Source of the DNA: Chloroflexota bacterium
GTDB lineage: Bacteria; Chloroflexota; Anaerolineae; Anaerolineales; UBA4823
DNA: 64,000 nucleotides
Reading direction: 5' to 3'
Assembly (NCBI GenBank): GCA_029265355.1
Contig: JAJUJL010000004.1
Span: 124,001 to 188,000, forward strand
Shown: piece by piece, positions 43,613 through 52,048 of the stretch
Position numbering within the stretch: the stretch's first letter is position 1
How the letters are laid out: every line of letters starts with the position of its first letter
Notes under the pieces: generated by a model
Told to the model about the DNA's origin: nothing
The model's database searches: none
What the model saw: the letters and a program-made list of their open reading frames with translations, nothing else
Position numbers and translations under genes: made by a program

Positions 43613-44091
43613 ATGTCCAATAAATATTTCTTTCAGATTCTATTTATCCTGCTCGTCTTGCTGCTCAGCGCCTGCGCCTCCCAATCCGGCGACACCGAAC
43701 AGGCTCGCCAGGCATTGACCGGTTTCTTCGATGCGCTTTCCAAGGGTCATTACAGCGATGCAGTCTCGCTATACGGCGGCAGCTACGAGATCCTGGTGGG
43801 CTACAATCCGGAAATCAGTCCGGACGACCAGGCTGCCCTGTGGCAAAACGCTGCCAGGTCAACGGCTTGCAGTGCCTCACCGTTCGCAGCGCCACATTCA
43901 AGGAGCTTAATTCAGACGGAGAGTACCTCTTCACCGTCGAATTCAACGCGCCGGATGGCAGCCTGTTTGAGCGCGGCGCCTGCTGCGGCGAAGAACCAAC
44001 CACGCCGCCCCAGTTCCAATTCGAATACCGGGTGGTAAAAAGCGGAGACGGGCAGTTCCGGGTGCTGGATTTGCCCGTCTATGTACCCTGA
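43613..44091 (+). pseudogene. Small lipoprotein gene broken by one frameshift
   Basis: The ATG at 43613 begins a lipoprotein signal (MSNKYFFQILFILLVLLLSAC, lipobox LSAC) preceded by AGGAGG. The frame is coherent to about 43845 (DDQAALWQ), where a CAAAAC run occurs. Past it the coding frame shifts by -1: CQVNGLQCLTVRSATF and onward to PVYVP and the stop at 44089-44091. One missing A would restore a 159-residue protein with a NTF2/DUF4878-like character (TEQARQALTGFFDALSKGHY). The same kind of lesion is seen at 40483-40486. Confidence 0.7.
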
Positions 44092-44170
44092 AATACAACT
44101 TTGATGTCACTTTAGGTGGATGCACGCGCCGGCGCTCGTCTGTAAAATGAGACTGAGAAAGGAGGACAGT

Positions 44171-45139
44171 ATGATCGACTCTCCCAATTCCCTTGTAATC
44201 GAAACCAAAAGTCTCAGCAAGACCTACAAGGGCGTCCAGGCGCTCAAATCGTTGAACCTGAAGGTGAAACAGCACTCAATCTTTGGTTTTCTCGGCCCGA
44301 ACGGCGCCGGGAAGACCACCACCATCAAGCTGCTGTTGGGGCTGGCGCGCCCGACCGGCGGCACTGCCAGCGTATTTGGCCAGGATGCCCTGCGCGACAG
44401 CGTCGCCATCCGCAGGCGGGTAGGCTACCTGGCGCAGGACCCGCGCTACTACGAGCACATGACCGCCCGTGAGACGCTGCGCTTCACCGCCAATTTCTTC
44501 TTCTCCGGCCCTAAAGCTGCCATCGAAGAGCGCATCCAGGAGACACTGGGGCTGGTTGGGCTGGAAGATAAAGCTGACCGCCCGATCAAGGGCTTCTCGG
44601 GCGGCGAACGCCAGCGGCTGGGCATTGCCCAGGCGCAGATCAATTACCCTGATTTGCTCATCTTGGACGAGCCAGCAGCATCGCTCGACCCGCAGGGACG
44701 CCGTGATGTGCTGGAGGTGATGGAACGCCTGCGCAAGTACACCACGATCTTCTATTCCACCCACATCCTGGACGATGTGCAGCGCGTCAGCGACACAGTT
44801 GCCATCCTGAACCACGGCGAGCTGGTGGCGCAGGCGCCGATCGAGGAGCTGCTGGCAGGCTCTGGCAGCGTGGTCTACCAGGTGGGCATTCGCGGCGACG
44901 GTGAAACCGCTCGACAGGCGCTGGCCTCTCAACCCTGGGTGATTGCCGCCACGCTGAAAACCAAAAACGGGACTTCTCTGCTCGGGGTCACGGTCAGCAA
45001 TGAAGAGGCCGCCGAAACCGAGCTGCTGCGCTTGGTGCTGGCAGATAGGACCGTTAAAGTAACCGAGTTCGGTCGCCAGAAATATGACCTGGAAGAAGTA
45101 TTCTTGAATATCGTCGAAGGAGGCGGAAATGGCAAGTAA
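44171..45139 (+). CDS. ABC-2 exporter ATP-binding protein
   Basis: A 322-residue ATPase. Walker A is GPNGAGKTT (44-52 region), the signature FSGGERQRLGIAQA, Walker B LLILDEPAASLD. The C-terminal 90 residues are the extra domain found in exporter ATPases of the CcmA/NatA/YhaQ type. The start at 44171 (MIDSPN) has GGAGGA seven bases upstream. It overlaps the permease gene by 11 bp and powers export of an unknown substrate, possibly a peptide or lantibiotic-like compound given the CPBP genes that follow. Confidence 0.93.
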   Translation: MIDSPNSLVIETKSLSKTYKGVQALKSLNLKVKQHSIFGFLGPNGAGKTTTIKLLLGLARPTGGTASVFGQDALRDSVAIRRRVGYLAQDPRYYEHMTARETLRFTANFFFSGPKAAIEERIQETLGLVGLEDKADRPIKGFSGGERQRLGIAQAQINYPDLLILDEPAASLDPQGRRDVLEVMERLRKYTTIFYSTHILDDVQRVSDTVAILNHGELVAQAPIEELLAGSGSVVYQVGIRGDGETARQALASQPWVIAATLKTKNGTSLLGVTVSNEEAAETELLRLVLADRTVKVTEFGRQKYDLEEVFLNIVEGGGNGK

Positions 45140-45977
45140 CAGCGCTCTGATTGCGGTCAAAGACCGCGGTTGGCTAAATGGGTTCGATAACCTGTTTCGC
45201 AGTGAAAATCACCACTGGTGGGGTACCTGGCAGTGGGTGGTCCAGGCGCTGATCTGGATGGCAATCGTCAACGGTATGCTGGCGATGGTCACCCTGTCGG
45301 CGTCTAAAATCGATGCCGCCCAGGCAAGCCAGGAAATCGGCGCCGCCGAAGCCGGCGCGGCAAAAGAGACGCTTGCACAGACCGCGCTGATGGTCTTCTT
45401 TCTCTTCTCCGGCCTGGCTCCTGCAGTGGGTGTGGTGATCATCGGGCAAGATGCCATCATCCAGGAGCGGCAGACGGGAACGATAGCCTGGGTGCTTTCC
45501 AAGCCGGTTTCGCGGGCGGCATTCCTGCTCTCTAAGCTGTTTGCCGATGCACTGGGCGTGCTGGTGAGCATGGTGCTGGTGCAGGGGTTGGTGGCTTATT
45601 TCATCTACCGCGCCGGGACCGGCATCGCCCTCTCCATCCCCCGTTTCCTGGCAGGCCTGGGTTTGGTGTACCTGCTGCTGCTTTTCTACCTGACGCTGAC
45701 GCTGATGCTGGGCACGCTGTTCCGCTCGCGCGGCCCGGTGATCGGCTTTCCAATGCTGCTGGTTTTCGGCAACCAATTGGCCAGCCTGGCGCCCTGGCTG
45801 GGAAAGATCCTGCCCTGGAACCTGGTGATGGATTTAGGGCCGGATAAGCCTTCGCTGGCGGTGGCGCTGGCGCAGGGACAACCGCTGCCGACCGTAACGC
45901 CGGTCATTGGCACAGCAATCCTGACCATCCTGTTTATCGCCGTGGCCCTGTGGCGCTTCCAGCAGGAAGAGTTTTAG
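45129..45977 (+). CDS. ABC-2 type permease
   Basis: A 282-residue membrane protein with six hydrophobic helices; the large stretch between helices 1 and 2 contains DAAQASQEIGAAEAG. The motif IIGQDAIIQERQTGTIAWVLSKPVSRAAFLLSK is the typical coupling region of ABC-2 permeases, given here by its E-R-Q-x-G-T core. Its start is embedded in the end of the ATPase gene (11-bp overlap), so the two are cotranslated, and a CPBP protease gene follows after 15 bp. Confidence 0.88.
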   Translation: MASNSALIAVKDRGWLNGFDNLFRSENHHWWGTWQWVVQALIWMAIVNGMLAMVTLSASKIDAAQASQEIGAAEAGAAKETLAQTALMVFFLFSGLAPAVGVVIIGQDAIIQERQTGTIAWVLSKPVSRAAFLLSKLFADALGVLVSMVLVQGLVAYFIYRAGTGIALSIPRFLAGLGLVYLLLLFYLTLTLMLGTLFRSRGPVIGFPMLLVFGNQLASLAPWLGKILPWNLVMDLGPDKPSLAVALAQGQPLPTVTPVIGTAILTILFIAVALWRFQQEEF

Positions 45978-45992
45978 AAAGGGGATGTCAGG

Positions 45993-46841
45993 ATGAAACC
46001 CTCTGTAATGAAACTTCTCGCAGTTCTGGAAGTCATCGTTGTAACATTTGCCGTCGTGCCGCTGCTGACCCTGGGCATCTACCGCCTGTTTCCGGGATTC
46101 GAAACCTGGCAGACACAGGTGGTTGGCTTTCCCTTTGCTGTGTTTGTGTATGTGGTGATGGCAGCCCTGGCGCTGCTGATGATCCTGTTGCGGCGCAGAT
46201 CGCTGCACGAATACGGCATCACTTTCGAAAATCTAAAATACCATCTTGATATCGCCGGCGCCTGCTTCATTCCGGTCGTGCTGGCAAGCATGCCTTTCGG
46301 TTTAGGGGTGGATCACAAATCCTGGAGTGGGGCGGTGCTGCTGGCAGCCGTCAATGCAGCGCTACTGTTCGCCCTGGCGCTCATTTTGCGTAAGAAACCC
46401 TCGCCAGCGTCGCTGGGGATGGCGATTTCTGCCATCATCCTGATGCCGGGCTTAAATCAAGCGTCCGGATCTCTGGTGGGCAAGGCCACCATCCTCTTCC
46501 TGACCTATGCCCTGTTCGTCGGGTTTGGCGAAGAAATCCTGTACCGCGGCTACATGCATTCTCGCCTGAACGAAGCCTTCGGCAAGCCTTATCAATTTTT
46601 CGGTGTGCCTTTCGGCTGGGGCGGGATCATCACCGCGCTGCTGTTCGGCCTGACCCACGTTGGCATCCTGCGTTGGATACTGGGATTATCCAGCGAGGTG
46701 ACCTGGGCGTGGGGCCTGTGGACCATCTTTAGCGGGCTGGTCTTCGGATACGTGCGCGAGAAGAGCGGCAGCATCCTGGCGCCAGCCCTGCTGCATGGCC
46801 TTCCACAGGCCATTGCCTCGGCAGCCATGCTGTTTCTGTAA
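45993..46841 (+). CDS. CPBP-family intramembrane metalloprotease
   Basis: A 282-residue polytopic protein with the CPBP (CAAX protease/bacteriocin-processing) motifs: FGEEILYRGY (EExxxR), LLFGLTHVG (FxxxH) and APALLHGLPQ as motif 3. Such proteins process prenylated or peptide substrates or confer self-immunity to bacteriocins. It lies 15 bp after the ABC-2 permease gene in the same operon and 54 bp before a second CPBP-like gene. Confidence 0.92.
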   Translation: MKPSVMKLLAVLEVIVVTFAVVPLLTLGIYRLFPGFETWQTQVVGFPFAVFVYVVMAALALLMILLRRRSLHEYGITFENLKYHLDIAGACFIPVVLASMPFGLGVDHKSWSGAVLLAAVNAALLFALALILRKKPSPASLGMAISAIILMPGLNQASGSLVGKATILFLTYALFVGFGEEILYRGYMHSRLNEAFGKPYQFFGVPFGWGGIITALLFGLTHVGILRWILGLSSEVTWAWGLWTIFSGLVFGYVREKSGSILAPALLHGLPQAIASAAMLFL

Positions 46842-46895
46842 CAGGATTGGCTCAGGATGCCGCCGGTCATTAGCGGCTGGAGGGTTGCGAGAAGC

Positions 46896-47846
46896 ATGCA
46901 AAAGCTCATTCTCACTCTATTGGGTGGATTGTGGCTTCTGTCGGTTGGCGGAGGAATTTGTCGTTCCATCCTGCCGTCCAGTGGGCTAGATTTTCTCACG
47001 GGGCTATCCGCCTTCGCCTTTATTGCTGCGCTTATCTGGTTCCTGGCGCGAAAAAAGCCGGCGGTAGACGATTTGCCTGATCTCGACCTTTTTTCCGGCG
47101 CAAGACCTGGCTTCTGGCTGCGCGTTTTTCTGATCTTCCTCGGTCTGGGAATTGCCTTTTTCGTTGGCATGATGATCGGAACCGGCTTCAGCCTTCTGCT
47201 CGTATGCGGGCTGATGGGGCTGGGGATAACCATCGCCTGGCGCAAGCAGCTCACGGGCGGGGTGGTGTGGACGGGCCTGGCAGCCGGTCTGATCTCTGAA
47301 CTGGGAATTTTATTCGTCGGAAACGGGGACCTTTCCTGGGCAGTCGCCAACCTGGTCTTAATCCCGCCGGCTTTCACCGCAGGGGCCTTGCTCCTTCGGC
47401 ACGCAAAATTGGGGCAGATACATGTGCTTGAAGGCAAGCCCGCGGTTGGGGTGCAGGGATTCTTGTTCGCGTGCTTGCTGGCAGTTCCGGCGTCTCTCTT
47501 GAATCTCCTGGGAAACCTGCAAAGCCAGGATACCTGGATCCACCGCTGGTGGCAGCCGCTGTATGCCATCGTGCCGGGGATCGCCGAAGAAACCTGGGCT
47601 CGCCTCTTTCTGGTTGCTGTTTGTTATGCCATCTTGCTCCCAGCCACCAACCAGCGCCCGCGGCGCGCGCTCGTGGTCGCCATTCTCACCAGCGTGATCG
47701 CCCACGGTTTTGCGCACACCGGTATCGATTCTTTCGGGATCGTGATTGGCAGCCTGCTTTACAGCCTGCCGTCGGCGCTGCTGCTGATCAAAGGCAGCTT
47801 CGAGCACGCGGTTGGATACCATTTCATGGTCGACTTTGTACGGTAA
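46896..47846 (+). CDS. CPBP-like polytopic membrane protein
   Basis: A 316-residue protein with eight or more hydrophobic helices. The motif GIAEETWARLFL (EExxAR) and the later TSVIAHGFAHTG correspond to CPBP motifs 1 and 2/3, though spacing differs from its neighbour; it is a divergent member. The start at 46896 (MQKLIL) is preceded by GGAGGG at 11 bases. It is the fourth gene of the ABC-2/CPBP series. Enzymatic activity is plausible because the Glu pair and the His are retained. Confidence 0.72.
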   Translation: MQKLILTLLGGLWLLSVGGGICRSILPSSGLDFLTGLSAFAFIAALIWFLARKKPAVDDLPDLDLFSGARPGFWLRVFLIFLGLGIAFFVGMMIGTGFSLLLVCGLMGLGITIAWRKQLTGGVVWTGLAAGLISELGILFVGNGDLSWAVANLVLIPPAFTAGALLLRHAKLGQIHVLEGKPAVGVQGFLFACLLAVPASLLNLLGNLQSQDTWIHRWWQPLYAIVPGIAEETWARLFLVAVCYAILLPATNQRPRRALVVAILTSVIAHGFAHTGIDSFGIVIGSLLYSLPSALLLIKGSFEHAVGYHFMVDFVR

Positions 47847-47903
47847 CTTGCCGCTTATGTATCCTTGCCGGGCTAGCAAGCGGCATGGAAAGGAGCAGAT
47901 TCC

Positions 47904-48902
47904 ATGAACATCTTAGGCTGCTTTATTGGAGTGTTGTCAGCCCTGCTGTTCGGCGGGTGGCTAGCGGAATGGCTGGCCGAGCGGCGCGATCGCTGGCGCT
48001 ATCCCGCTCCGGGGAGAATGGTTAAGGCTGCTAGCAGCCAGATGCACTTGCTGTGCAGCGGCGAGCGCCGCCCTGGCGAACCGCTGGTGCTGCTCGAGTC
48101 CGGCATGGGAAGCTGGTCGTTCTACTGGCGGATGGTGCAGCCGGCGGTGGCGCAATTCGCCCGGGTGTGCGCCTACGACCGACCGGGCTTTGGCTGGAGC
48201 CCACCCGGGGTACAGCCGCGCAGCGCCTCACGCATCGCCGCTGAGCTGCACGAAGCGCTGCAAAACGCCGGCGAGCCGGCCCCATACCTGTTGGTGGGGC
48301 ATTCCTTGGGCGGCATTTTCGTGCGCCAATTCGCCCGCCTGTATCCCCAGGAAGTATGTGGTATGGTGCTGGTGGATTCGGCGCACGAAGACCAGCTCGA
48401 GCGCATGCCCTGGGCGCGCAAAGAGGCGCAAGGCATCTCCTTTACCTTCACTTTCCTGGCAATCCTGCACCGCCTGGGCATCCTGCGGTTGCTGGGCAAA
48501 TCCCTGCTCAGCCGCTTTGCATCCGTAAAAACCGAGCAAGAACAGAAGCTCTTCCTGGCGACGCTCCTGTCTTCCCGTTATTTCGAAACCAGCCGTGACG
48601 AAAGCCTGAGCGTGCTGCAACCCTTGAAGCCGGAGGAGCGCCTGGCTTCCCTGGGCGATAAGCCACTGACCGTCATTCAGGCGGGCGGGCAGCCGGAAAC
48701 ACTGCCGCGCGGCTACACCCCAGAACGCTGGCAGCAGCAGCGCCGCGCCTGGGATGAAATCCAGCAGGACCTGCTCAAGCTTTCCTCCAACAGCCGCCTG
48801 GTGGTGGCGGAAAAGAGCGTGCACGCGGTGCAGGTGGAAGAACCCGAGGTCGTGATCGCTGCTATCGAGCAAATGTTGAGAGGAATAAACCATAGGGATT
48901 GA
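47904..48902 (+). CDS. Alpha/beta hydrolase with N-terminal membrane anchor
   Basis: A 332-residue hydrolase. An N-terminal hydrophobic helix (ILGCFIGVLSALLFGGWLAEW) anchors it, and the alpha/beta domain has the oxyanion-related ESGMGSWSFYW, the nucleophile elbow GHSLGG and, near the end, a His in EKSVHAVQVEEP that fits the catalytic position. The ribosome site GGAAAGGAG lies before the ATG at 47904. Specificity is unknown; esterase or haloperoxidase-type folds are likely. Confidence 0.87.
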   Translation: MNILGCFIGVLSALLFGGWLAEWLAERRDRWRYPAPGRMVKAASSQMHLLCSGERRPGEPLVLLESGMGSWSFYWRMVQPAVAQFARVCAYDRPGFGWSPPGVQPRSASRIAAELHEALQNAGEPAPYLLVGHSLGGIFVRQFARLYPQEVCGMVLVDSAHEDQLERMPWARKEAQGISFTFTFLAILHRLGILRLLGKSLLSRFASVKTEQEQKLFLATLLSSRYFETSRDESLSVLQPLKPEERLASLGDKPLTVIQAGGQPETLPRGYTPERWQQQRRAWDEIQQDLLKLSSNSRLVVAEKSVHAVQVEEPEVVIAAIEQMLRGINHRD

Positions 48903-48917
48903 GGAAAGTTTAAAGAT

Positions 48918-49517
48918 ATGGCGAAAATAAAACCAGGGAAAATTGTTTTGTTGAATGGCACCTCCAGCTCTGGGAAGAGCAGCATCCTGGCAGCGCTGCA
49001 AAACCTGCTGGACGAACCGTACCTGAATGCCGGTCTGGATAAGTTTATCTGGATGCTGCCAAAGCGCTACCTGGACCGCCCGCTGTGGGATGACGTGTTA
49101 GGGCTTGCCAGCGAAGCCGGTGCCATGGGGCACCGGTTGGCTTACGGCATGCACCGCTCCATTGCCGCGCTGTCGCTGTCCGGCTTGAATGTGCTGGCAG
49201 ACCACGTGCTGGTCGAGCAGAATTGGGTAAAAGACTGCGCCCAATTATTTACCGGTCTGCCAGCTTACCTGATTGGCATCCGCTGCCCGCTGGATGTGCT
49301 TGAACAGCGCGAGAAAGAGCGCCGCGACCGCACCCTGGGGCAGGCGCGCCTGCAGTTCGAACGCGCCCACACCCACCGATTGTATGACTTCGAAGTTGAC
49401 ACTTCCACCGCCAGCGTGGAGGAGTGCGCCCAGCGCATTGCGAATTATCTCAAATCTGGGGCTGAACCGTTCGCCTTAAAAAACTTGAGGCGCTCGCCAG
49501 GCGGCGAGCCGGCGTGA
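48918..49517 (+). CDS. Chloramphenicol phosphotransferase-like kinase
   Basis: A 199-residue P-loop kinase of the CPT family. Walker A is GTSSSGKSS (14-22), and the family segment LNAGLDKFIWMLP corresponds to the substrate-binding region, with the DHVLVEQ motif later. True CPT enzymes phosphorylate chloramphenicol; many relatives in soil and water bacteria have no known substrate, so a resistance role is not claimed. It starts 16 bp after the hydrolase stop and the next small gene overlaps or abuts its end. Confidence 0.82.
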   Translation: MAKIKPGKIVLLNGTSSSGKSSILAALQNLLDEPYLNAGLDKFIWMLPKRYLDRPLWDDVLGLASEAGAMGHRLAYGMHRSIAALSLSGLNVLADHVLVEQNWVKDCAQLFTGLPAYLIGIRCPLDVLEQREKERRDRTLGQARLQFERAHTHRLYDFEVDTSTASVEECAQRIANYLKSGAEPFALKNLRRSPGGEPA

Positions 49518-49531
49518 AAGCAGGTGCAGCC

Positions 49532-49759
49532 ATGACAGAGATACCTTGCCCAACCGTGTATCACATCCGCCTGGAAGGGCACCTGGACCCATGCTGGTCG
49601 GAGTGGCTGGATGGCATGGCGATGACACTGCTGGAAAACGGCGAAACTCTGCTCTCTGGTCCGCTCGCCGACCAGACTGCGCTGCACGGGCTGTTGGCAA
49701 AGATCCGGGATATGAACCTGAAGCTGATCTTCGTGATTCGCGACCAGGATAGCCGATAA
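49532..49759 (+). CDS. Small protein of unknown function
   Basis: A 75-residue protein (MTEIPCPTVYHIRLEGHLD) that resembles a short beta-rich domain. The start at 49532 has AGGTG about 7 bases upstream; a GTG at 49514, overlapping the CPT stop by 4 bases, is an alternative. The pattern of a beta strand, HLDPCWSEWLDGMAM, and a helix-rich C-terminal half ending in LIFVIRDQDS recurs in small Chloroflexota proteins in my recollection, but I cannot name a family. A terminator follows. Confidence 0.6.
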   Translation: MTEIPCPTVYHIRLEGHLDPCWSEWLDGMAMTLLENGETLLSGPLADQTALHGLLAKIRDMNLKLIFVIRDQDSR

Positions 49760-49784
49760 CACCTGTACAACTGACCAGTCCCGA

Positions 49785-49811
49785 ACTCCCCCGAAGGCGG
49801 GGGAGTTTTTT
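49785..49811 (+). terminator. Rho-independent terminator of the CPBP-to-CPT operon
   Basis: ACTCCCCC pairs with GGGGGAGT around a short GAAGGC-type loop, and TTTTTT follows directly. It lies 26 bp after the small gene stop. Confidence 0.9.
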
Positions 49812-49851
49812 GCTTGTGGAATTTATGATGAGACGGTGAGAGGAGCCTGTC

Positions 49852-51354
49852 ATGAAACCATGCCTGCCTTTGATTTTCATCTTGAGCCTGTTCATTGCCA
49901 CGGCGACGCCGTCGTTCGCTCCGCCAGCGGCTGCCCAAGCAGGGCAAATCGATTTTGCAGTCCTGGACAGCGCTGTCGAATCCCAGATGTCCAGGCACGG
50001 GCTGCCTGGTGTCGCTCTGGCGGTGGTCAATGGCGATGAAGTTGTGTACCTCAAAGGGTACGGCACCGCGGGCGCCCAGGAGATGACGCCGCAGACACAG
50101 ATGTTCATCGGATCGCAGAGCAAGTCATTCACCGCACTGGCCATCGCCCAGCTCTACGAGCAGGGCAGGCTGGACTTGAAAGCCCCGGTGCAGGCTTATT
50201 TACCGGACTTCAAGGTTGCAGACGAGGAAGCCTCCGCCAGGATAACGGTCAACCACCTGTTGCACCACACCAGCGGGTTATCAGAATCGGGATACAGCGT
50301 GCTCCTGCCCGATAACGCCACCTGCCAGGATGCGGTCAGCTCACTGGCGCAAGCGCACCTCACCGCGCCAGTCGGGCAGAAGTTCCAGTACTTCAATGTG
50401 GGGTATGATGTGCTGACCTGTATCACCGAAACCATCACCGGGCAGCGTTATGCAGATTATCTCCAACAGTATGTGCTCGATCCGCTCGGCATGAGCCACA
50501 CCACCGCAGATCCGGCGCAGATCGAGAATCTCTCGTCGGGGTACACCCGCCTGTTCGGCTTTGCAGTGCCCATGAAACAACCCGTGCGCGACTTCGAAAT
50601 CGGTGCCGGCTACATCGTCTCTACTGCTCAGGACATGGCGCGCTACGCCCTGGCAATGAAAAGCGGCGCGGTGGGATTGGTGCAGCCAGCCACTGCCCAG
50701 GCGATCTTTACCCCGGGCCTGGGCGCCTACGGCATGGGCTGGCACATCGTCGATGGCGGCGCAAAGGTTTTCCACGGCGGCGCCAACGAGACTTTTCACA
50801 CCGAGGTCAATTTGTATCCCAAACGCGATCGCGCTTTTGTGCTGCTGGTCAATGAAGGGCACCAGGTCGATCATTTCGTCTCAATGGGGCAGCTCACGAG
50901 CAGCGTGGAGGCGGTAGTGCTCGGCAGAACCCCGCCGGTCTCGCAGGGGTGGTCGGTGCGCTGGATTGGGTGGGGAGCTGGAATTCTGGTTCTGGGGCTG
51001 GTGGTGCTCCATACTCGCAGCTTCTATGTGCTCTTCAACGGCTGGATCGAGCGAACTCGCCGCCTGTCGCCGCTCCGGAAAGCATGGGAGGTTGCCTTCA
51101 GCTTCCTGATTCCAACCGCCATCCTGATCTTCATCATCAGCCAGCTCAAGGCTTTTTACGGCTACCGCTTCAATTTACTGACCACATTTACTTACATGCG
51201 CCTAGGTTTGCCAGACGTGTTTGTTCTGATGCTTATCGGAACCCTGCCAGACTATATCCAGGGCGTCATCAAATTTATCTGGGTAGCAACTGGCAAGCTT
51301 AACCATATGCCATTTGCGCCTCCTCCTGCTGGTGAGGTTGTTCTGAATTCGTAG
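49852..51354 (+). CDS. Membrane-anchored serine beta-lactamase-fold hydrolase
   Basis: A 500-residue class C beta-lactamase-like protein. A signal peptide (MKPCLPLIFILSLFIATATP) is followed by the active-site S88-x-x-K91 (GSQSKSFT), Y180-F-N182 and an HGG motif (VFHGGANE) in place of KTG. After residue 360 there are three or four membrane helices. Such proteins are usually D-aminopeptidases, esterases or PBP4-type carboxypeptidases rather than true beta-lactamases. The gene stands alone, with terminators on both sides. Confidence 0.88.
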   Translation: MKPCLPLIFILSLFIATATPSFAPPAAAQAGQIDFAVLDSAVESQMSRHGLPGVALAVVNGDEVVYLKGYGTAGAQEMTPQTQMFIGSQSKSFTALAIAQLYEQGRLDLKAPVQAYLPDFKVADEEASARITVNHLLHHTSGLSESGYSVLLPDNATCQDAVSSLAQAHLTAPVGQKFQYFNVGYDVLTCITETITGQRYADYLQQYVLDPLGMSHTTADPAQIENLSSGYTRLFGFAVPMKQPVRDFEIGAGYIVSTAQDMARYALAMKSGAVGLVQPATAQAIFTPGLGAYGMGWHIVDGGAKVFHGGANETFHTEVNLYPKRDRAFVLLVNEGHQVDHFVSMGQLTSSVEAVVLGRTPPVSQGWSVRWIGWGAGILVLGLVVLHTRSFYVLFNGWIERTRRLSPLRKAWEVAFSFLIPTAILIFIISQLKAFYGYRFNLLTTFTYMRLGLPDVFVLMLIGTLPDYIQGVIKFIWVATGKLNHMPFAPPPAGEVVLNS

Positions 51355-51369
51355 CGCCTGCCGGTGCGC

Positions 51370-51405
51370 AAAAAGAAAAGCGGCGAGAGCTGTGGCTCTC
51401 GCCGC
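51370..51405 (-). terminator. Minus-strand terminator after the VWA remnant
   Basis: GCGGCGAGAGC (51380-51390) pairs with GCTCTCGCCGC (51395-51405) around TGTG. The bases to the left, AAAAAGAAAA, give TTTTCTTTTT after the stem when read on the minus strand. It lies 18 bp past the VWA remnant stop. Confidence 0.85.
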
Positions 51406-51422
51406 CCGCTATCTATTTGAAG

Positions 51423-51641
51423 TTACTCATTCCCCGCCAGCCTGGCGTCAGTGTACAGGCTGGCGCGCAGCACCTCGGCGAAAGCCGCCACCAGCACTGC
51501 TTTTTGGAAATAGGGATCGCTCTCTTCGAAGGACGGGTACAAGTCCCAGGTGTTGAAGTTGCCATTGATCTCCTGGACTTCACGGGTCCCGGCGTCTTGC
51601 CAGCGTGCAACTTCGCTGGCCTGGAATGGGACGAAGCTGCG
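51423..51641 (-). pseudogene. C-terminal remnant of a YfbK-like VWA-domain protein
   Basis: The minus frame ending at 51423 encodes a C-terminus that includes VQEINGNFNTWDL and KAVLVAAFAEVLRASLY, the usual end (DUF3520 region) of YfbK-type von Willebrand factor A proteins. An in-frame stop at 51642-51644 cuts it off, and no VWA domain or MIDAS motif is found upstream. It keeps its own terminator. Confidence 0.65.
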
Positions 51642-51764
51642 CTAGAAGCGTTGGCCACCCTTAGCCGGGGATATCCATCTCTGCTGCAAGCGGCTTGCGA
51701 AGCTTACGCAGATGGTTCGGCGTTGTCTGTGGAATCGCTGCGCGGCTACCGTTATCTCCCATAA
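51621..51764 (+). pseudogene. C-terminal remnant of a P-loop ATPase-like protein
   Basis: On the plus strand the codons LEWDEAALEALATLSRGYPSLL and then LQAACEAYADG up to the stop at 51762-51764 read like the C-terminal lid of an AAA/STAND ATPase (RGYPSLLQ pattern). Nothing of the nucleotide-binding part precedes it. It abuts and slightly overlaps the VWA remnant in antisense, so two broken genes are joined end to end. Confidence 0.45.
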
Positions 51765-51831
51765 TTCGCCCTCAGGCTCGGCGCGCTAACCCCAGCAGGA
51801 ATGGGCGATTTCATTTACTGGGCGCAGAAGG

Positions 51832-52011
51832 CTATTTTCGATTTGCGAATACAAGCAGCCCAACTCCCGCGGCGACTGCAATGCCCCCGTAAACTGCCCA
51901 CTCGATCTGACCGGTCATAAAGCTGCCTGGCAGGAGATTGATGCCCTGCAGAAACCACACCCCACCAGCAAGGATTAGCAACACAGCGACCACAGAGAAA
52001 AAGAGCCTCAT
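51832..52011 (-). CDS. Small two-helix membrane protein
   Basis: A 59-residue protein (MRLFFSVVAVLLILAGGVWF) with two hydrophobic helices and a Gly-rich turn, LPGSFMTGQ, between them; it ends FANRK. GGGAGAC lies six bases before the ATG at 52011. The composition is that of a DUF3185-type membrane protein common in environmental bacteria. It is 37 bp past the ABC-2 permease gene on the same strand, so it may be part of that operon. Confidence 0.75.
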   Translation of the reverse strand: MRLFFSVVAVLLILAGGVWFLQGINLLPGSFMTGQIEWAVYGGIAVAAGVGLLVFANRK

Positions 52012-52048
52012 GATTTGTCTCCCGATGCACGCAAGCGAAGCCAGACGA

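Noticed and set aside
48918-49517. Chloramphenicol resistance gene
   Set aside because: The CPT fold is clear, but family members with this fold have many or unknown substrates, and nothing in the context supports a resistance role.
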